Shown here: positions 28,601-41,683 of the stretch, one piece after another
How positions within the stretch are numbered: position 1 is the first letter of the stretch
Layout: the number at the start of each line of letters is the position of its first letter
Assembly: GCF_954871325.1 (NCBI RefSeq)
Contig: NC_088775.1
Span: 59,683,561-59,747,560, forward strand
From: Gordionus sp. m RMFG-2023
Taxonomy: Eukaryota; Nematomorpha; Gordioida; Chordodea; Parachordodidae
Length of the DNA: 64,000 nt
Reading direction: 5' to 3'
The notes under the pieces: generated by a model
What the model was told of the DNA's origin: nothing
Seen by the model: only the letters and a program-made list of their open reading frames with translations
Database searches by the model: none
Program-made: the position numbers and the translations under genes

Positions 28601-29563
28601 AAATTATTAACAATTATATATTTATTTATTTATTATTAGTTCCATAGTTATTCAGTCTCTCCCACTAGCCTCAGCAACAAATATCAATCCCATACTTGGT
28701 ACATTTAGTACTCCTATAGTTTTTGTTTTGGCACGTCACCATTATTTGTTTATTTTTGTTTTTTTCATGAATAACTTTTTATTCTTAAATTCGGCTACAA
28801 AACTGATTAAAGCACTAACCTCTACTAACGAAGCACTAAAGAATGATATAAGTTTCATCGTTAGTGCTTTCATAATTTTCTAGCCGAAATTTGATCTCTA
28901 AAAATTTCTTTAGCGTGTTACAAATTTTTCATATGATGGTTAACAATATAAATTAAGGAATTTAAATATACTAATTAAGCACTAAATAATGGCGAAAACA
29001 GGATGTATGGTACTCCTATAGTTTTTATTTTGGCACGTCCCCATTATTTGTTTATTTTTATTTTTTTTGCCAATAACTTTTTATTCTTAAATTCGGCTAC
29101 AAAACTGATTAAATCACTAACCTCTACTAACGAAGCACTAAAAAATGATATAAGTTTCATCGTTAGTGCTTTCATAATTTTCTAGCCGAAATTTGATCTC
29201 TAAAAATTTCTTTAGCGTGTTACAATTTTTTCATATGATGGTTAACAAAATAAATTACTGAATTTAAATATACTAATTAAGCACTAAATAATGGCGAAAA
29301 CAGGATGTATTGTATTATTATAGTTTTTGTTTTGGCACGTCGCCATTATTTGTTTATTTTATTTTGTTTTTGCTAATAACTTTTTATTCTTAAATTCGGC
29401 TACAAACTGATTGAAGCACTAACCTCTACTAACGAAGCACTAAAGAATGATATAAGTTTCATCGTTAGGGCTTCCAAAAGTTCGGCCAACTTCACGCCTA
29501 AATCGTTACGTCATAGTTTTTATTTAACTTATAACTTTTTTTATAATGCGGTTAAGTAAATTA
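22028..29563 (+). repeat. Tandem segmental duplication, copy 1
   Basis: A 7,536-bp block running A B C F H B C D E A B C D E A B C F G F, LTR insert, J K C. Copy 2 follows immediately at 29,564. The upstream neighbour of copy 1 is an E monomer, the normal predecessor of A. The block's end (C) joins directly to A of copy 2, a junction the five-monomer order does not predict. Confidence 0.88.
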
Positions 29564-32500
29564 ATAACGGAATTTAAATACACTAATTAAGCACTAAATA
29601 ATGACGAAAATCGGATGTTTAGTACTCCTATAGTTTTTGTTTTGGCACGTCACCATTATTTGTTTATTTTTGTTTTTTTTGCTAATAACTTTTTATTCTT
29701 AAATTCGGTTACAAAACTAATTAAATCACTAACCTCTACTAACGAAGCACTAAAAAATGATATAAGTTTCATCGTTAGTGCTTTCATAATTTTCTAGCCG
29801 AAATTTGACCTCTAAAAATTTCTTTAGCATTTTACAATTTTTTCATTTGACGGTTAACAAAATTAATAACGGAATTTAAATACACTAATTAAGCACTAAA
29901 TAATGGCGAAAACCGGATGTTTAGTACTCCTATAGTTTTTGTTTTGGCACGTCACCATTATTTGTTTATTTTGTTTTTTTCGTGAATAACTTTTTATTCT
30001 TAAATTCGGCTACAAAACTGATTAAAGCACTAACCTCTACTAACGAAGCACTAAAGAATGATATGAGTTTCATCGTTAGTGCTTTCATATTTTTCTAGCC
30101 GAAATTTGACCTCTAAAAATTTCTTTAGCGTGTTACAATTTTTTCAAATGATGGTTAACAAAATAAATTACTGAATTTAAATATACTAATTAAGCACTAA
30201 ATAATGGCGAAAACAGGATGTATTGTATTATTATAGTTTTTGTTTTGGCACGTCGCCATTATTTGTTTATTTTATTTTGTTTTTGCTAATAACTTTTTAT
30301 TCTTAAATTCGGCTACAAACTGATTGAAGCACTAACCTCTACTAACGAAGCACTAAAGAATGATATAAGTTTCATCGTTAGGGCTTCCAAAAGTTCGGCC
30401 AACTTCACGCCTAAATCGTTACGTCATAGTTTTTATTTAACTTATAACTTTTTTTATAATGCGGTTAAGTAAATTAATAACGGAATTTAAATACACTAAT
30501 TAAGCACTAAAAAGTGGCGAAAACCGGATGTTTAGTACTCCTATAGTTTTTGTTTTGGCACGTCACCATTATTTGTTTATTTTTGTTTTTTTCGTGAATA
30601 ACTTTTTATTCTTAAATTCGGCTACAAAACTGATTAAAGCACTAACCTCTACTAGCGAAGCACTAAAGAATGATATAAGTTACATCGTTAGGGCTTCCAA
30701 AAGTTCGGCCAACTTCACGCCTAAATCGTTACGTCATAGTTTTTATTTAACTTATAACTTTTTTTATAATGCGGTTAAGTAAATTAATAACGGAATTTAA
30801 ATACACTAATTAAGCACTAAATAATGGCGAAAACCGGATGTTTAGTACTCCTATAGTTTTTGTTTTGGCACGTCACCATTATTTGTTTATTTTTGTTTTT
30901 TTCGTGAATAACTTTTTATTCTTAAATTCGGCTACAAAACTGATTAAAGCACTAACCTCTACTAACGAAGCACTAAAAAATGATATAAGTTTCATCGTTA
31001 GTGCTTTCATAATTTTCTAGCCGAAATTTGACCTCTAAAAATTTCTTTAGCATTTTACAATTTTTTCATTTGACGGTTAACAAAATTAATAACGGAATTT
31101 AAATACACTAATTAAGCACTAAATAATGGCGAAAACCGGATGTTTAGTACTCCTATAGTTTTTGTTTTGGCACGTCACCATTATTTGTTTATTTTGTTTT
31201 TTTCGTGAATAACTTTTTATTCTTAAATTCGGCTACAAAACTGATTAAAGCACTAACCTCTACTAATGAAGCACTAAAGAATGATATGAGTTTCATCGTT
31301 AGTGCTTTCATATTTTTCTAGCCGAAATTTGACCTCTAAAAATTTCTTTAGCGTGTTACAATTTTTTCAAATGATGGTTAACAAAATAAATTACTGAATT
31401 TAAATATACTAATTAAGCACTAAATAATGGCGAAAACAGGATGTATTGTATTATTATAGTTTTTGTTTTGGCACGTCGCCATTATTTGTTTATTTTATTT
31501 TGTTTTTGCTAATAACTTTTTATTCTTAAATTCGGCTACAAACTGATTGAAGCACTAACCTCTACTAACGAAGCACTAAAGAATGATATAAGTTTCATCG
31601 TTAGGGCTTCCAAAAGTTCGGCCAACTTCACGCCTAAATCGTTACGTCATAGTTTTTATTTAACTTATAACTTTTTTTTATAATGCGGTTAAGTAAATTA
31701 ATAACGGAATTTAAATACACTAATTAAGCACTAAATAATGGCGAAAACCGGATGTTTAGTACTCTTATAGTTTTTGTTTTGGCACGTCACCATTATTTGT
31801 TAATTTTTGTTTTTTTCGTGAATAACTTTTTATTCTTAAATTCGGCTACAAATCTAATTAATTCACTAACCTCTACTAACGAAGCACTAAAAAATCATAT
31901 AAGTCTCATCGTTAGTGCTTTCATAATTTTCTAGCCGAAATTTGACCTCTAAAAATTTCTTTAGCATTTTACAATTTTTTTATTTGACGGTTAACAAAAT
32001 TAATAACGGAATTTAAATACACTAATTAAGCACTAAATAATGGCGAAAACCGGATGTTTAGTACTCCTATAGTTTTTGATTTGGCATGTCGCCATTATTT
32101 GTTTATTTTTGTTTTTTTCGTGAATAACTTTTTATTCTTAAATTCGGCTACAAAACTGATTAAAGCACTAACCTCTACTAACGAAGCACTAAACAATGAT
32201 ATAAGTTTCATCGTTAGGGCTTCCAAAAGTTCGGCCAACTTCACGCCTAAATCGTTACGTCATAGTTTTTATTTAACTTATAACTTTTTTTATAATGCGG
32301 TTAAGTAAATTAATAACGGAATTTAAATACACTAATTAAGCACTAAATAATGACGAAAATCGGATGTTTAGTACTCCTATAGTTTTTGTTTTGGCACGTC
32401 ACCATTATTTGTTTATTTTTGTTTTTTTTGCTAATAACTTTTTATTCTTAAATTCGGTTACAAAACTAATTAAATCACTAACCTCTACTAACGAAGCACT

Positions 32501-33227
32501 AAAAAATGATATAAGTTTCATCGTTAGTGCTTTCATAATTTTCTAGCCGAAATTTGACCTCTAAAAATTTCTTTAGCGTTTTACAATTTTTTCATTTGAC
32601 GGTTAACAAAATTAATAACGGAATTTAAATACACTAATTAAGCACTAAATAATGGCGAAAACCGGATGTTTAGTACTCCTATAGTTTTTGTTTTGGCACG
32701 TCACCATTATTTGTTTATTTTGTTTTTTTCGTGAATAACTTTTTATTCTTAAATTCGGCTACAAAACTGATTAAAGCACTAACCTCTACTAACGAAGCAC
32801 TAAAGAATGATATGAGTTTCATCGTTAGTGCTTTCATATTTTTCTAGCCGAAATTTGACCTCTAAAAATTTCTTTAGCGTGTTACAATTTTTTCAAATGA
32901 TGGTTAACAAAATAAATTACTGAATTTAAATATACTAATTAAGCACTAAATAATGGCGAAAACAGGATGTATTGTATTATTATAGTTTTTGTTTTGGCAC
33001 GTCGCCATTATTTGTTTATTTTATTTTGTTTTTGCTAATAACTTTTTATTCTTAAATTCGGCTACAAACTGATTGAAGCACTAACCTCTACTAACGAAGC
33101 ACTAAAGAATGATATAAGTTTCATCGTTAGGGCTTCCAAAAGTTCGGCCAACTTCACGCCTAAATCGTTACGTCATAGTTTTTATTTAACTTATAACTTT
33201 TTTTTTATAATGCGGTTAAGTAAATTA
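25693..33227 (+). repeat. Superunit 3 (~7,535 bp, with solo-LTR insert)
   Basis: Monomer order D E A B C F G F, then the 499-bp insert, then J K C A B C F H B C D E A B C. The next D monomer starts at 33,228. The unit contains the unusual C-to-A junction at 29,563/29,564 that marks a recent tandem duplication. Confidence 0.83.
28205..28703. mobile_element. Solo-LTR-like insertion in the satellite (copy 1)
   Basis: A 499-bp AT-rich sequence unrelated to the satellite interrupts a monomer. It begins TGTA and ends TACA, the TG...CA ends of long terminal repeats, and is flanked by a 5-bp direct repeat TTTAG at 28,200-28,204 and 28,704-28,708. An AATAAA signal lies at 28,569-28,574. No coding sequence or second LTR is present. 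It resembles a solo LTR left by recombination of an LTR retrotransposon, family undetermined, and is unlike the gypsy LTRs at 50,339 and 56,884. Orientation is uncertain, though the AATAAA favours plus. Confidence 0.75.
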
Positions 33228-36200
33228 ATAACGGAATTTAAATACACTAATTAAGCACTAAATAATGGCGAAAACCGGATGTTTAGTACTCTTATAGTTT
33301 TTGTTTTGGCACGTCACCATTATTTGTTAATTTTTGTTTTTTTCGTGAATAACTTTTTATTCTTAAATTCGGCTACAAATCTAATTAATTCACTAACCTC
33401 TACTAACGAAGCACTAAAAAATCATATAAGTTTCATCGTTAGTGCTTTCATAATTTTCTAGCTGAAATTTGACCTCTAAAAATTTCTTTAGCATTTTACA
33501 ATTTTTTTATTTGACGGTTAACAAAATTAATAACGGAATTTAAATACACTAATTAAGCACTAAATAATGGCGAAAACCGGATGTTTAGTACTCCTATAGT
33601 TTTTGATTTGGCATGTCGCCATTATTTGTTTATTTTTGTTTTTTTCGTGAATAACTTTTTATTCTTAAATTCGGCTACAAAACTGATTAAAGCACTAACC
33701 TCTACTAACGAAGCACTAAACAATGATATAAGTTTTATCGTTAGGGCTTCCAAAAGTTCGGCCAACTTCACGCCTAAATCGTTACGTCATAGTTTTTATT
33801 TAACTTATAACTTTTTTTATAATGCGGTTAAGTAAATTAATAACGGAATTTAAATACACTAATTAAGCACTAAATAATGACGAAAATCGGATGTTTAGTA
33901 CTCCTATAGTTTTTGTTTTGGCACGTCACCATTATTTGTTTATTTTTGTTTTTTTTGCTAATAACTTTTTATTCTTAAATTCGGTTACAAAACTAATTAA
34001 ATCACTAACCTCTACTAACGAAGCACTAAAAAATGATATAAGTTTCATCGTTAGTGCTTTCATAATTTTCTAGCCGAAATTTGACCTCTAAAAATTTCTT
34101 TAGCATTTTACAATTTTTTCATTTGACGGTTAACAAAATTAATAAAGGAATTTAAATACACTAATTAAGCACTAAATAATGGCGAAAACCGGATGTTTAG
34201 TACTCCTATAGTTTTTGTTTTGGCACGTCACCATTATTTGTTTATTTTGTTTTTTTCGTGAATAACTTTTTATTCTTAAATTCGGCTACAAAACTGATTA
34301 AAGCACTAACCTCTACTAACGAAGCACTAAAGAATGATATGAGTTTCATCGTTAGTGCTTTCATATTTTTCTAGCCGAAATTTGACCTCTAAAAATTTCT
34401 TTAGCGTGTTACAATTTTTTCAAATGATGGTTAACAAAATAAATTACTGAATTTAAATATACTAATTAAGCACTAAATAATGGCGAAAACAGGATGTATT
34501 GTATTATTATAGTTTTTGTTTTGGCACGTCGCCATTATTTGTTTATTTTATTTTGTTTTTGCTAATAACTTTTTATTCTTAAATTCGGCTACAAACTGAT
34601 TGAACCACTAACCTCTACTAACGAAGCACTAAAGAATGATATAAGTTTCATCGTTAGGGCTTCCAAAAGTTCGGCCAACTTCACGCCTAAATCGTTACGT
34701 CATAGTTTTTATTTAACTTATAACTTTTTTTATAATGCGGTTAAGTAAATTAATAACGGAATTTAAATACACTAATTAAGCACTAAAAAGTGGCGAAAAC
34801 CGGATGTTTAGTACTCCTATAGTTTTTGTTTTGGCACGTCACCATTATTTGTTTATTTTTGTTTTTTTCGTGAATAACTTTTTATTCTTAAATTCGGCTA
34901 CAAAACTGATTAAAGCACTAACCTCTACTAGCGAAGCACTAAAGAATGATATAAGTTACATCGTTAGGGCTTCCAAAAGTTCGGCCAACTTCACGCCTAA
35001 ATCGTTACGTCATAGTTTTTATTTAACTTATAACTTTTTTTTATAATGCGGTTAAGTAAATTAATAACGGAATTTAAATACACTAATTAAGCACTAAATA
35101 ATGGCGAAAACCGGATGTTTAGTACTCCTATAGTTTTTGTTTTGGCACGTCGCCATTGTTTAATTTTGTTTTTCTCTGAATAACTTTTTATTCTTAAATT
35201 CGGCTACAAACTGATTGAAGCACTAACCTCTACTAACGAAGCACTAAAGAATGATATAAGTTTCATCGTTAGGGCTTCCAAAAGTTCGGCCAACTTCACG
35301 CCTAAATCGTTACGTCATAGTTTTTATTTAACTTATAACTTTTTTTTATAATGCGGTTAAGTAAATTAATAACGGAATTTAAATACACTAATTAAGCACT
35401 AAAAAGTGGCGAAAACCGGATGTTTAGTACTCCTATAGTTTTTGTTTTGGCACGTCACCATTATTTGTTTATTTTTGTTTTTTTCGTGAATAACTTTTTA
35501 TTCTTAAATTCGGCTACAAAACTGATTAAAGCACTAACCTCTACTAGCGAAGCACTAAAGAATGATATAAGTTACATCGTTAGGGCTTCCAAAAGTTCGG
35601 CCAACTTCACGCCTAAATCGTTACGTCATAGTTTTTATTTAACTTATAACTTTTTTTTATAATGCGGTTAAGTAAATTAATAACGGAATTTAAATACACT
35701 AATTAAGCACTAAATAATGGCGAAAACCGGATGTTTAGTGTAGTATTATGTAAATTTAAGATGGTACGAAATTTAACATTTTTATAATTTTGTTATTATG
35801 TATATTTAACATTGTACGAAATTTAAGATTTTTATATTTGAATAATAATAGTTTAATATTTATATGTTTATATTTCGAAAATTGGTAATAATTGTACTAG
35901 ATTTAAGATTTACATATTTGAATAATGAGATTTTAATTTTATATATTTGATTCTTCGAAAATTGTTTAATTTTTATATATATATATATACATTGTTAATT
36001 CAAAAAAAGAGAGTTTTTGGATATATTTAATTCTTCGAAAATTATTTTATTTTTTATTAATCGACGATATTTTGATTATTAATTTGGATTTGATAGAAGT
36101 TTAATAAAGAGTAAAAGTAGTGAATTAGTATTAGAAATTATTAACAATTATATATTTATTTATTTATTATTAGTTCCATAGTTATTCAGTCTCTCCCACT

Positions 36201-37098
36201 AGCCTCAGCAACAAATATCAATCCCATACTTGGTACATTTAGTACTCCTATAGTTTTTGTTTTGGCACGTCACCATTATTTGTTTATTTTTGTTTTTTTC
36301 ATGAATAACTTTTTATTCTTAAATTCGGCTACAAAACTGATTAAAGCACTAACCTCTACTAACGAAGCACTAAAGAATGATATAAGTTTCATCGTTAGTG
36401 CTTTCATAATTTTCTAGCCGAAATTTGATCTCTAAAAATTTCTTTAGCGTGTTACAAATTTTTCATATGATGGTTAACAATATAAATTAAGGAATTTAAA
36501 TATACTAATTAAGCACTAAATAATGGCGAAAACAGGATGTATGGTACTCCTATAGTTTTTATTTTGGCACGTCCCCATTATTTGTTTATTTTTATTTTTT
36601 TTGCCAATAACTTTTTATTCTTAAATTCGGCTACAAAACTGATTAAATCACTAACCTCTACTAACGAAGCACTAAAAAATGATATAAGTTTCATCGTTAG
36701 TGCTTTCATAATTTTCTAGCCGAAATTTGATCTCTAAAAATTTCTTTAGCGTGTTACAATTTTTTCATATGATGGTTAACAAAATAAATTACTGAATTTA
36801 AATATACTAATTAAGCACTAAATAATGGCGAAAACAGGATGTATTGTATTATTATAGTTTTTGTTTTGGCACGTCGCCATTATTTGTTTATTTTATTTTG
36901 TTTTTGCTAATAACTTTTTATTCTTAAATTCGGCTACAAACTGATTGAAGCACTAACCTCTACTAACGAAGCACTAAAGAATGATATAAGTTTCATCGTT
37001 AGGGCTTCCAAAAGTTCGGCCAACTTCACGCCTAAATCGTTACGTCATAGTTTTTATTTAACTTATAACTTTTTTTTATAATGCGGTTAAGTAAATTA
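29564..37098 (+). repeat. Tandem segmental duplication, copy 2
   Basis: A 7,535-bp repeat of 22,028-29,563 with the same monomer order and the same LTR insert, offset by 7,534-7,536 bp throughout. It is followed by D at 37,099, the normal successor of C. Very few differences were noticed by eye: for example G at 32,578 against A at 25,043, and one-base changes in T runs. That implies a recent event. Confidence 0.88.
35739..36237. mobile_element. Solo-LTR-like insertion in the satellite (copy 2)
   Basis: Same 499-bp sequence as at 28,205, with TTTAG repeats at 35,734-35,738 and 36,238-36,242. The flanking monomers match too, so this is a passenger of the 7.5-kb satellite duplication and not an independent insertion. 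I saw no difference between the two copies. Confidence 0.78.
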
Positions 37099-40000
37099 AT
37101 AACGGAATTTAAATACACTAATTAAGCACTAAATAATGGCGAAAACCGGATGTTTAGTACTCTTATAGTTTTTGTTTTGGCACGTCACCATTATTTGTTA
37201 ATTTTTGTTTTTTTCGTGAATAACTTTTTATTCTTAAATTCGGCTACAAATCTAATTAATTCACTAACCTCTACTAACGAAGCACTAAAAAATCATATAA
37301 GTCTCATCGTTAGTGCTTTCATAATTTTCTAGCCGAAATTTGACCTCTAAAAATTTCTTTAGCATTTTACAATTTTTTTATTTGACGGTTAACAAAATTA
37401 ATAACGGAATTTAAATACACTAATTAAGCACTAAATAATGGCGAAAACCGGATGTTTAGTACTCCTATAGTTTTTGATTTGGCATGTCGCCATTATTTGT
37501 TTATTTTTGTTTTTTTCGTGAATAACTTTTTATTCTTAAATTCGGCTACAAAACTGATTAAAGCACTAACCTCTACTAACGAAGCACTAAACAATGATAT
37601 AAGTTTCATCGTTAGGGCTTCCAAAAGTTCGGCCAACTTCACGCCTAAATCGTTACGTCATAGTTTTTATTTAACTTATAACTTTTTTTATAATGCGGTT
37701 AAGTAAATTAATAACGGAATTTAAATACACTAATTAAGCACTAAATAATGACGAAAATCGGATGTTTAGTACTCCTATAGTTTTTGTTTTGGCACGTCAC
37801 CATTATTTGTTTATTTTTGTTTTTTTTGCTAATAACTTTTTATTCTTAAATTCGGTTACAAAACTAATTAAATCACTAACCTCTACTAACGAAGCACTAA
37901 AAAATGATATAAGTTTCATCGTTAGTGCTTTCATAATTTTCTAGCCGAAATTTGACCTCTAAAAATTTCTTTAGCATTTTACAATTTTTTCATTTGACGG
38001 TTAACAAAATTAATAAAGGAATTTAAATACACTAATTAAGCACTAAATAATGGCGAAAACCGGATGTTTAGTACTCCTATAGTTTTTGTTTTGGCACGTC
38101 ACCATTATTTGTTTATTTTGTTTTTTTCGTGAATAACTTTTTATTCTTAAATTCGGCTACAAAACTGATTAAAGCACTAACCTCTACTAACGAAGCACTA
38201 AAGAATGATATGAGTTTCATCGTTAGTGCTTTCATATTTTTCTAGCCGAAATTTGACCTCTAAAAATTTCTTTAGCGTGTTACAATTTTTTCAAATGATG
38301 GTTAACAAAATAAATTACTGAATTTAAATATACTAATTAAGCACTAAATAATGGCGAAAACAGGATGTATTGTATTATTATAGTTTTTGTTTTGGCACGT
38401 CGCCATTATTTGTTTATTTTATTTTGTTTTTGCTAATAACTTTTTATTCTTAAATTCGGCTACAAACTGATTGAAGCACTAACCTCTACTAACGAAGCAC
38501 TAAAGAATGATATAAGTTTCATCGTTAGGGCTTCCAAAAGTTCGGCCAACTTCACGCCTAAATCGTTACGTCATAGTTTTTATTTAACTTATAACTTTTT
38601 TTTATAATGCGGTTAAGTAAATTAATAACGGAATTTAAATACACTAATTAAGCACTAAATAATGGCGAAAACCGGATGTTTAGTACTCTTATAGTTTTTG
38701 TTTTGGCACGTCACCATTATTTGTTAATTTTTGTTTTTTTCGTGAATAACTTTTTATTCTTAAATTCGGCTACAAATCTAATTAATTCACTAACCTCTAC
38801 TAACGAAGCACTAAAAAATCATATAAGTTTCATCGTTAGTGCTTTCATAATTTTCTAGCTGAAATTTGACCTCTAAAAATTTCTTTAGCATTTTACAATT
38901 TTTTTATTTGACGGTTAACAAAATTAATAACGGAATTTAAATACACTAATTAAGCACTAAATAATGGCGAAAACCGGATGTTTAGTACTCCTATAGTTTT
39001 TGATTTGGCATGTCGCCATTATTTGTTTATTTTTGTTTTTTTCGTGAATAACTTTTTATTCTTAAATTCGGCTACAAAACTGATTAAAGCACTAACCTCT
39101 ACTAACGAAGCACTAAACAATGATATAAGTTTTATCGTTAGGGCTTCCAAAAGTTCGGCCAACTTCACGCCTAAATCGTTACGTCATAGTTTTTATTTAA
39201 CTTATAACTTTTTTTATAATGCGGTTAAGTAAATTAATAACGGAATTTAAATACACTAATTAAGCACTAAATAATGACGAAAATCGGATGTTTAGTACTC
39301 CTATAGTTTTTGTTTTGGCACGTCACCATTATTTGTTTATTTTTGTTTTTTTTGCTAATAACTTTTTATTCTTAAATTCGGTTACAAAACTAATTAAATC
39401 ACTAACCTCTACTAACGAAGCACTAAAAAATGATATAAGTTTCATCGTTAGTGCTTTCATAATTTTCTAGCCGAAATTTGACCTCTAAAAATTTCTTTAG
39501 CATTTTACAATTTTTTCATTTGACGGTTAACAAAATTAATAAAGGAATTTAAATACACTAATTAAGCACTAAATAATGGCGAAAACCGGATGTTTAGTAC
39601 TCCTATAGTTTTTGTTTTGGCACGTCACCATTATTTGTTTATTTTGTTTTTTTCGTGAATAACTTTTTATTCTTAAATTCGGCTACAAAACTGATTAAAG
39701 CACTAACCTCTACTAACGAAGCACTAAAGAATGATATGAGTTTCATCGTTAGTGCTTTCATATTTTTCTAGCCGAAATTTGACCTCTAAAAATTTCTTTA
39801 GCGTGTTACAATTTTTTCAAATGATGGTTAACAAAATAAATTACTGAATTTAAATATACTAATTAAGCACTAAATAATGGCGAAAACAGGATGTATTGTA
39901 TTATTATAGTTTTTGTTTTGGCACGTCGCCATTATTTGTTTATTTTATTTTGTTTTTGCTAATAACTTTTTATTCTTAAATTCGGCTACAAACTGATTGA

Positions 40001-41077
40001 ACCACTAACCTCTACTAACGAAGCACTAAAGAATGATATAAGTTTCATCGTTAGGGCTTCCAAAAGTTCGGCCAACTTCACGCCTAAATCGTTACGTCAT
40101 AGTTTTTATTTAACTTATAACTTTTTTTTATAATGCGGTTAAGTAAATTAATAACGGAATTTAAATACACTAATTAAGCACTAAAAAGTGGCGAAAACCG
40201 GATGTTTAGTACTCCTATAGTTTTTGTTTTGGCACGTCACCATTATTTGTTTATTTTTGTTTTTTTCGTGAATAACTTTTTATTCTTAAATTCGGCTACA
40301 AAACTGATTAAAGCACTAACCTCTACTAGCGAAGCACTAAAGAATGATATAAGTTACATCGTTAGGGCTTCCAAAAGTTCGGCCAACTTCACGCCTAAAT
40401 CGTTACGTCATAGTTTTTATTTAACTTATAACTTTTTTTTATAATGCGGTTAAGTAAATTAATAACGGAATTTAAATACACTAATTAAGCACTAAATAAT
40501 GGCGAAAACCGGATGTTTAGTACTCCTATAGTTTTTGTTTTGGCACGTCGCCATTGTTTAATTTTGTTTTTCTCTGAATAACTTTTTATTCTTAAATTCG
40601 GCTACAAACTGATTGAAGCACTAACCTCTACTAACGAAGCACTAAAGAATGATATAAGTTTCATCGTTAGGGCTTCCAAAAGTTCGGCCAACTTCACGCC
40701 TAAATCGTTACGTCATAGTTTTTATTTAACTTATAACTTTTTTTTATAATGCGGTTAAGTAAATTAATAACGGAATTTAAATACACTAATTAAGCACTAA
40801 AAAGTGGCGAAAACCGGATGTTTAGTACTCCTATAGTTTTTGTTTTGGCACGTCACCATTATTTGTTTATTTTTGTTTTTTTCGTGAATAACTTTTTATT
40901 CTTAAATTCGGCTACAAAACTGATTAAAGCACTAACCTCTACTAGCGAAGCACTAAAGAATGATATAAGTTACATCGTTAGGGCTTCCAAAAGTTCGGCC
41001 AACTTCACGCCTAAATCGTTACGTCATAGTTTTTATTTAACTTATAACTTTTTTTTATAATGCGGTTAAGTAAATTA

Positions 41078-41683
41078 ATAACGGAATTTAAATACACTAA
41101 TTAAGCACTAAATAATGGCGAAAACCGGATGTTTAGTACTCCTATAGTTTTTGTTTTGGCACGTCACCATTATTTGTTTATTTTTGTTTTTTTCGTGAAT
41201 AACTTTTTATTCTTAAATTCGGCTACAAAACTGATTAAAGCACTAACCTCTACTAACGAAGCACTAAAGAATGATATAAGTTTCATCGTTAGTGCTTTCA
41301 TAATTTTCTAGCCGAAATTTGATCTCTAAAAATTTCTTTAGCGTGTTACAAATTTTTCATATGATGGTTAACAATATAAATTAAGGAATTTAAATATACT
41401 AATTAAGCACTAAATAATGGCGAAAACAGGATGTATGGTACTCCTATAGTTTTTATTTTGGCACGTCCCCATTATTTGTTTATTTTTATTTTTTTTGCCA
41501 ATAACTTTTTATTCTTAAATTCGGCTACAAAACTGATTAAATCACTAACCTCTACTAACGAAGCACTAAAAAATGATATAAGTTTCATCGTTAGTGCTTT
41601 CATAATTTTCTAGCCGAAATTTGATCTCTAAAAATTTCTTTAGCGTGTTACAATTTTTTCATATGATGGTTAACAAAATAAAC
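41078..41683 (+). repeat. J-K monomer pair without the LTR insert (empty site)
   Basis: The J-like monomer here and the K monomer after it match the pair found after both LTR inserts (28,704 onward and 36,238 onward). They share marks such as GATCTCTAAAAATTTC, ACAATATAAATTAAGG and GGATGTATGGTACTCC. In this copy TTTAG at 41,132-41,136 is single and the monomer is uninterrupted. It is the pre-insertion form of the LTR site. Confidence 0.85.

Noticed and set aside
28205-28703. Insert as a copy of the gypsy LTR at 50,339
   Set aside because: Ends, length and sequence differ (TGTA...TACA, 499 bp, against TGTCA...TGACA, 345 bp), so it belongs to another family.
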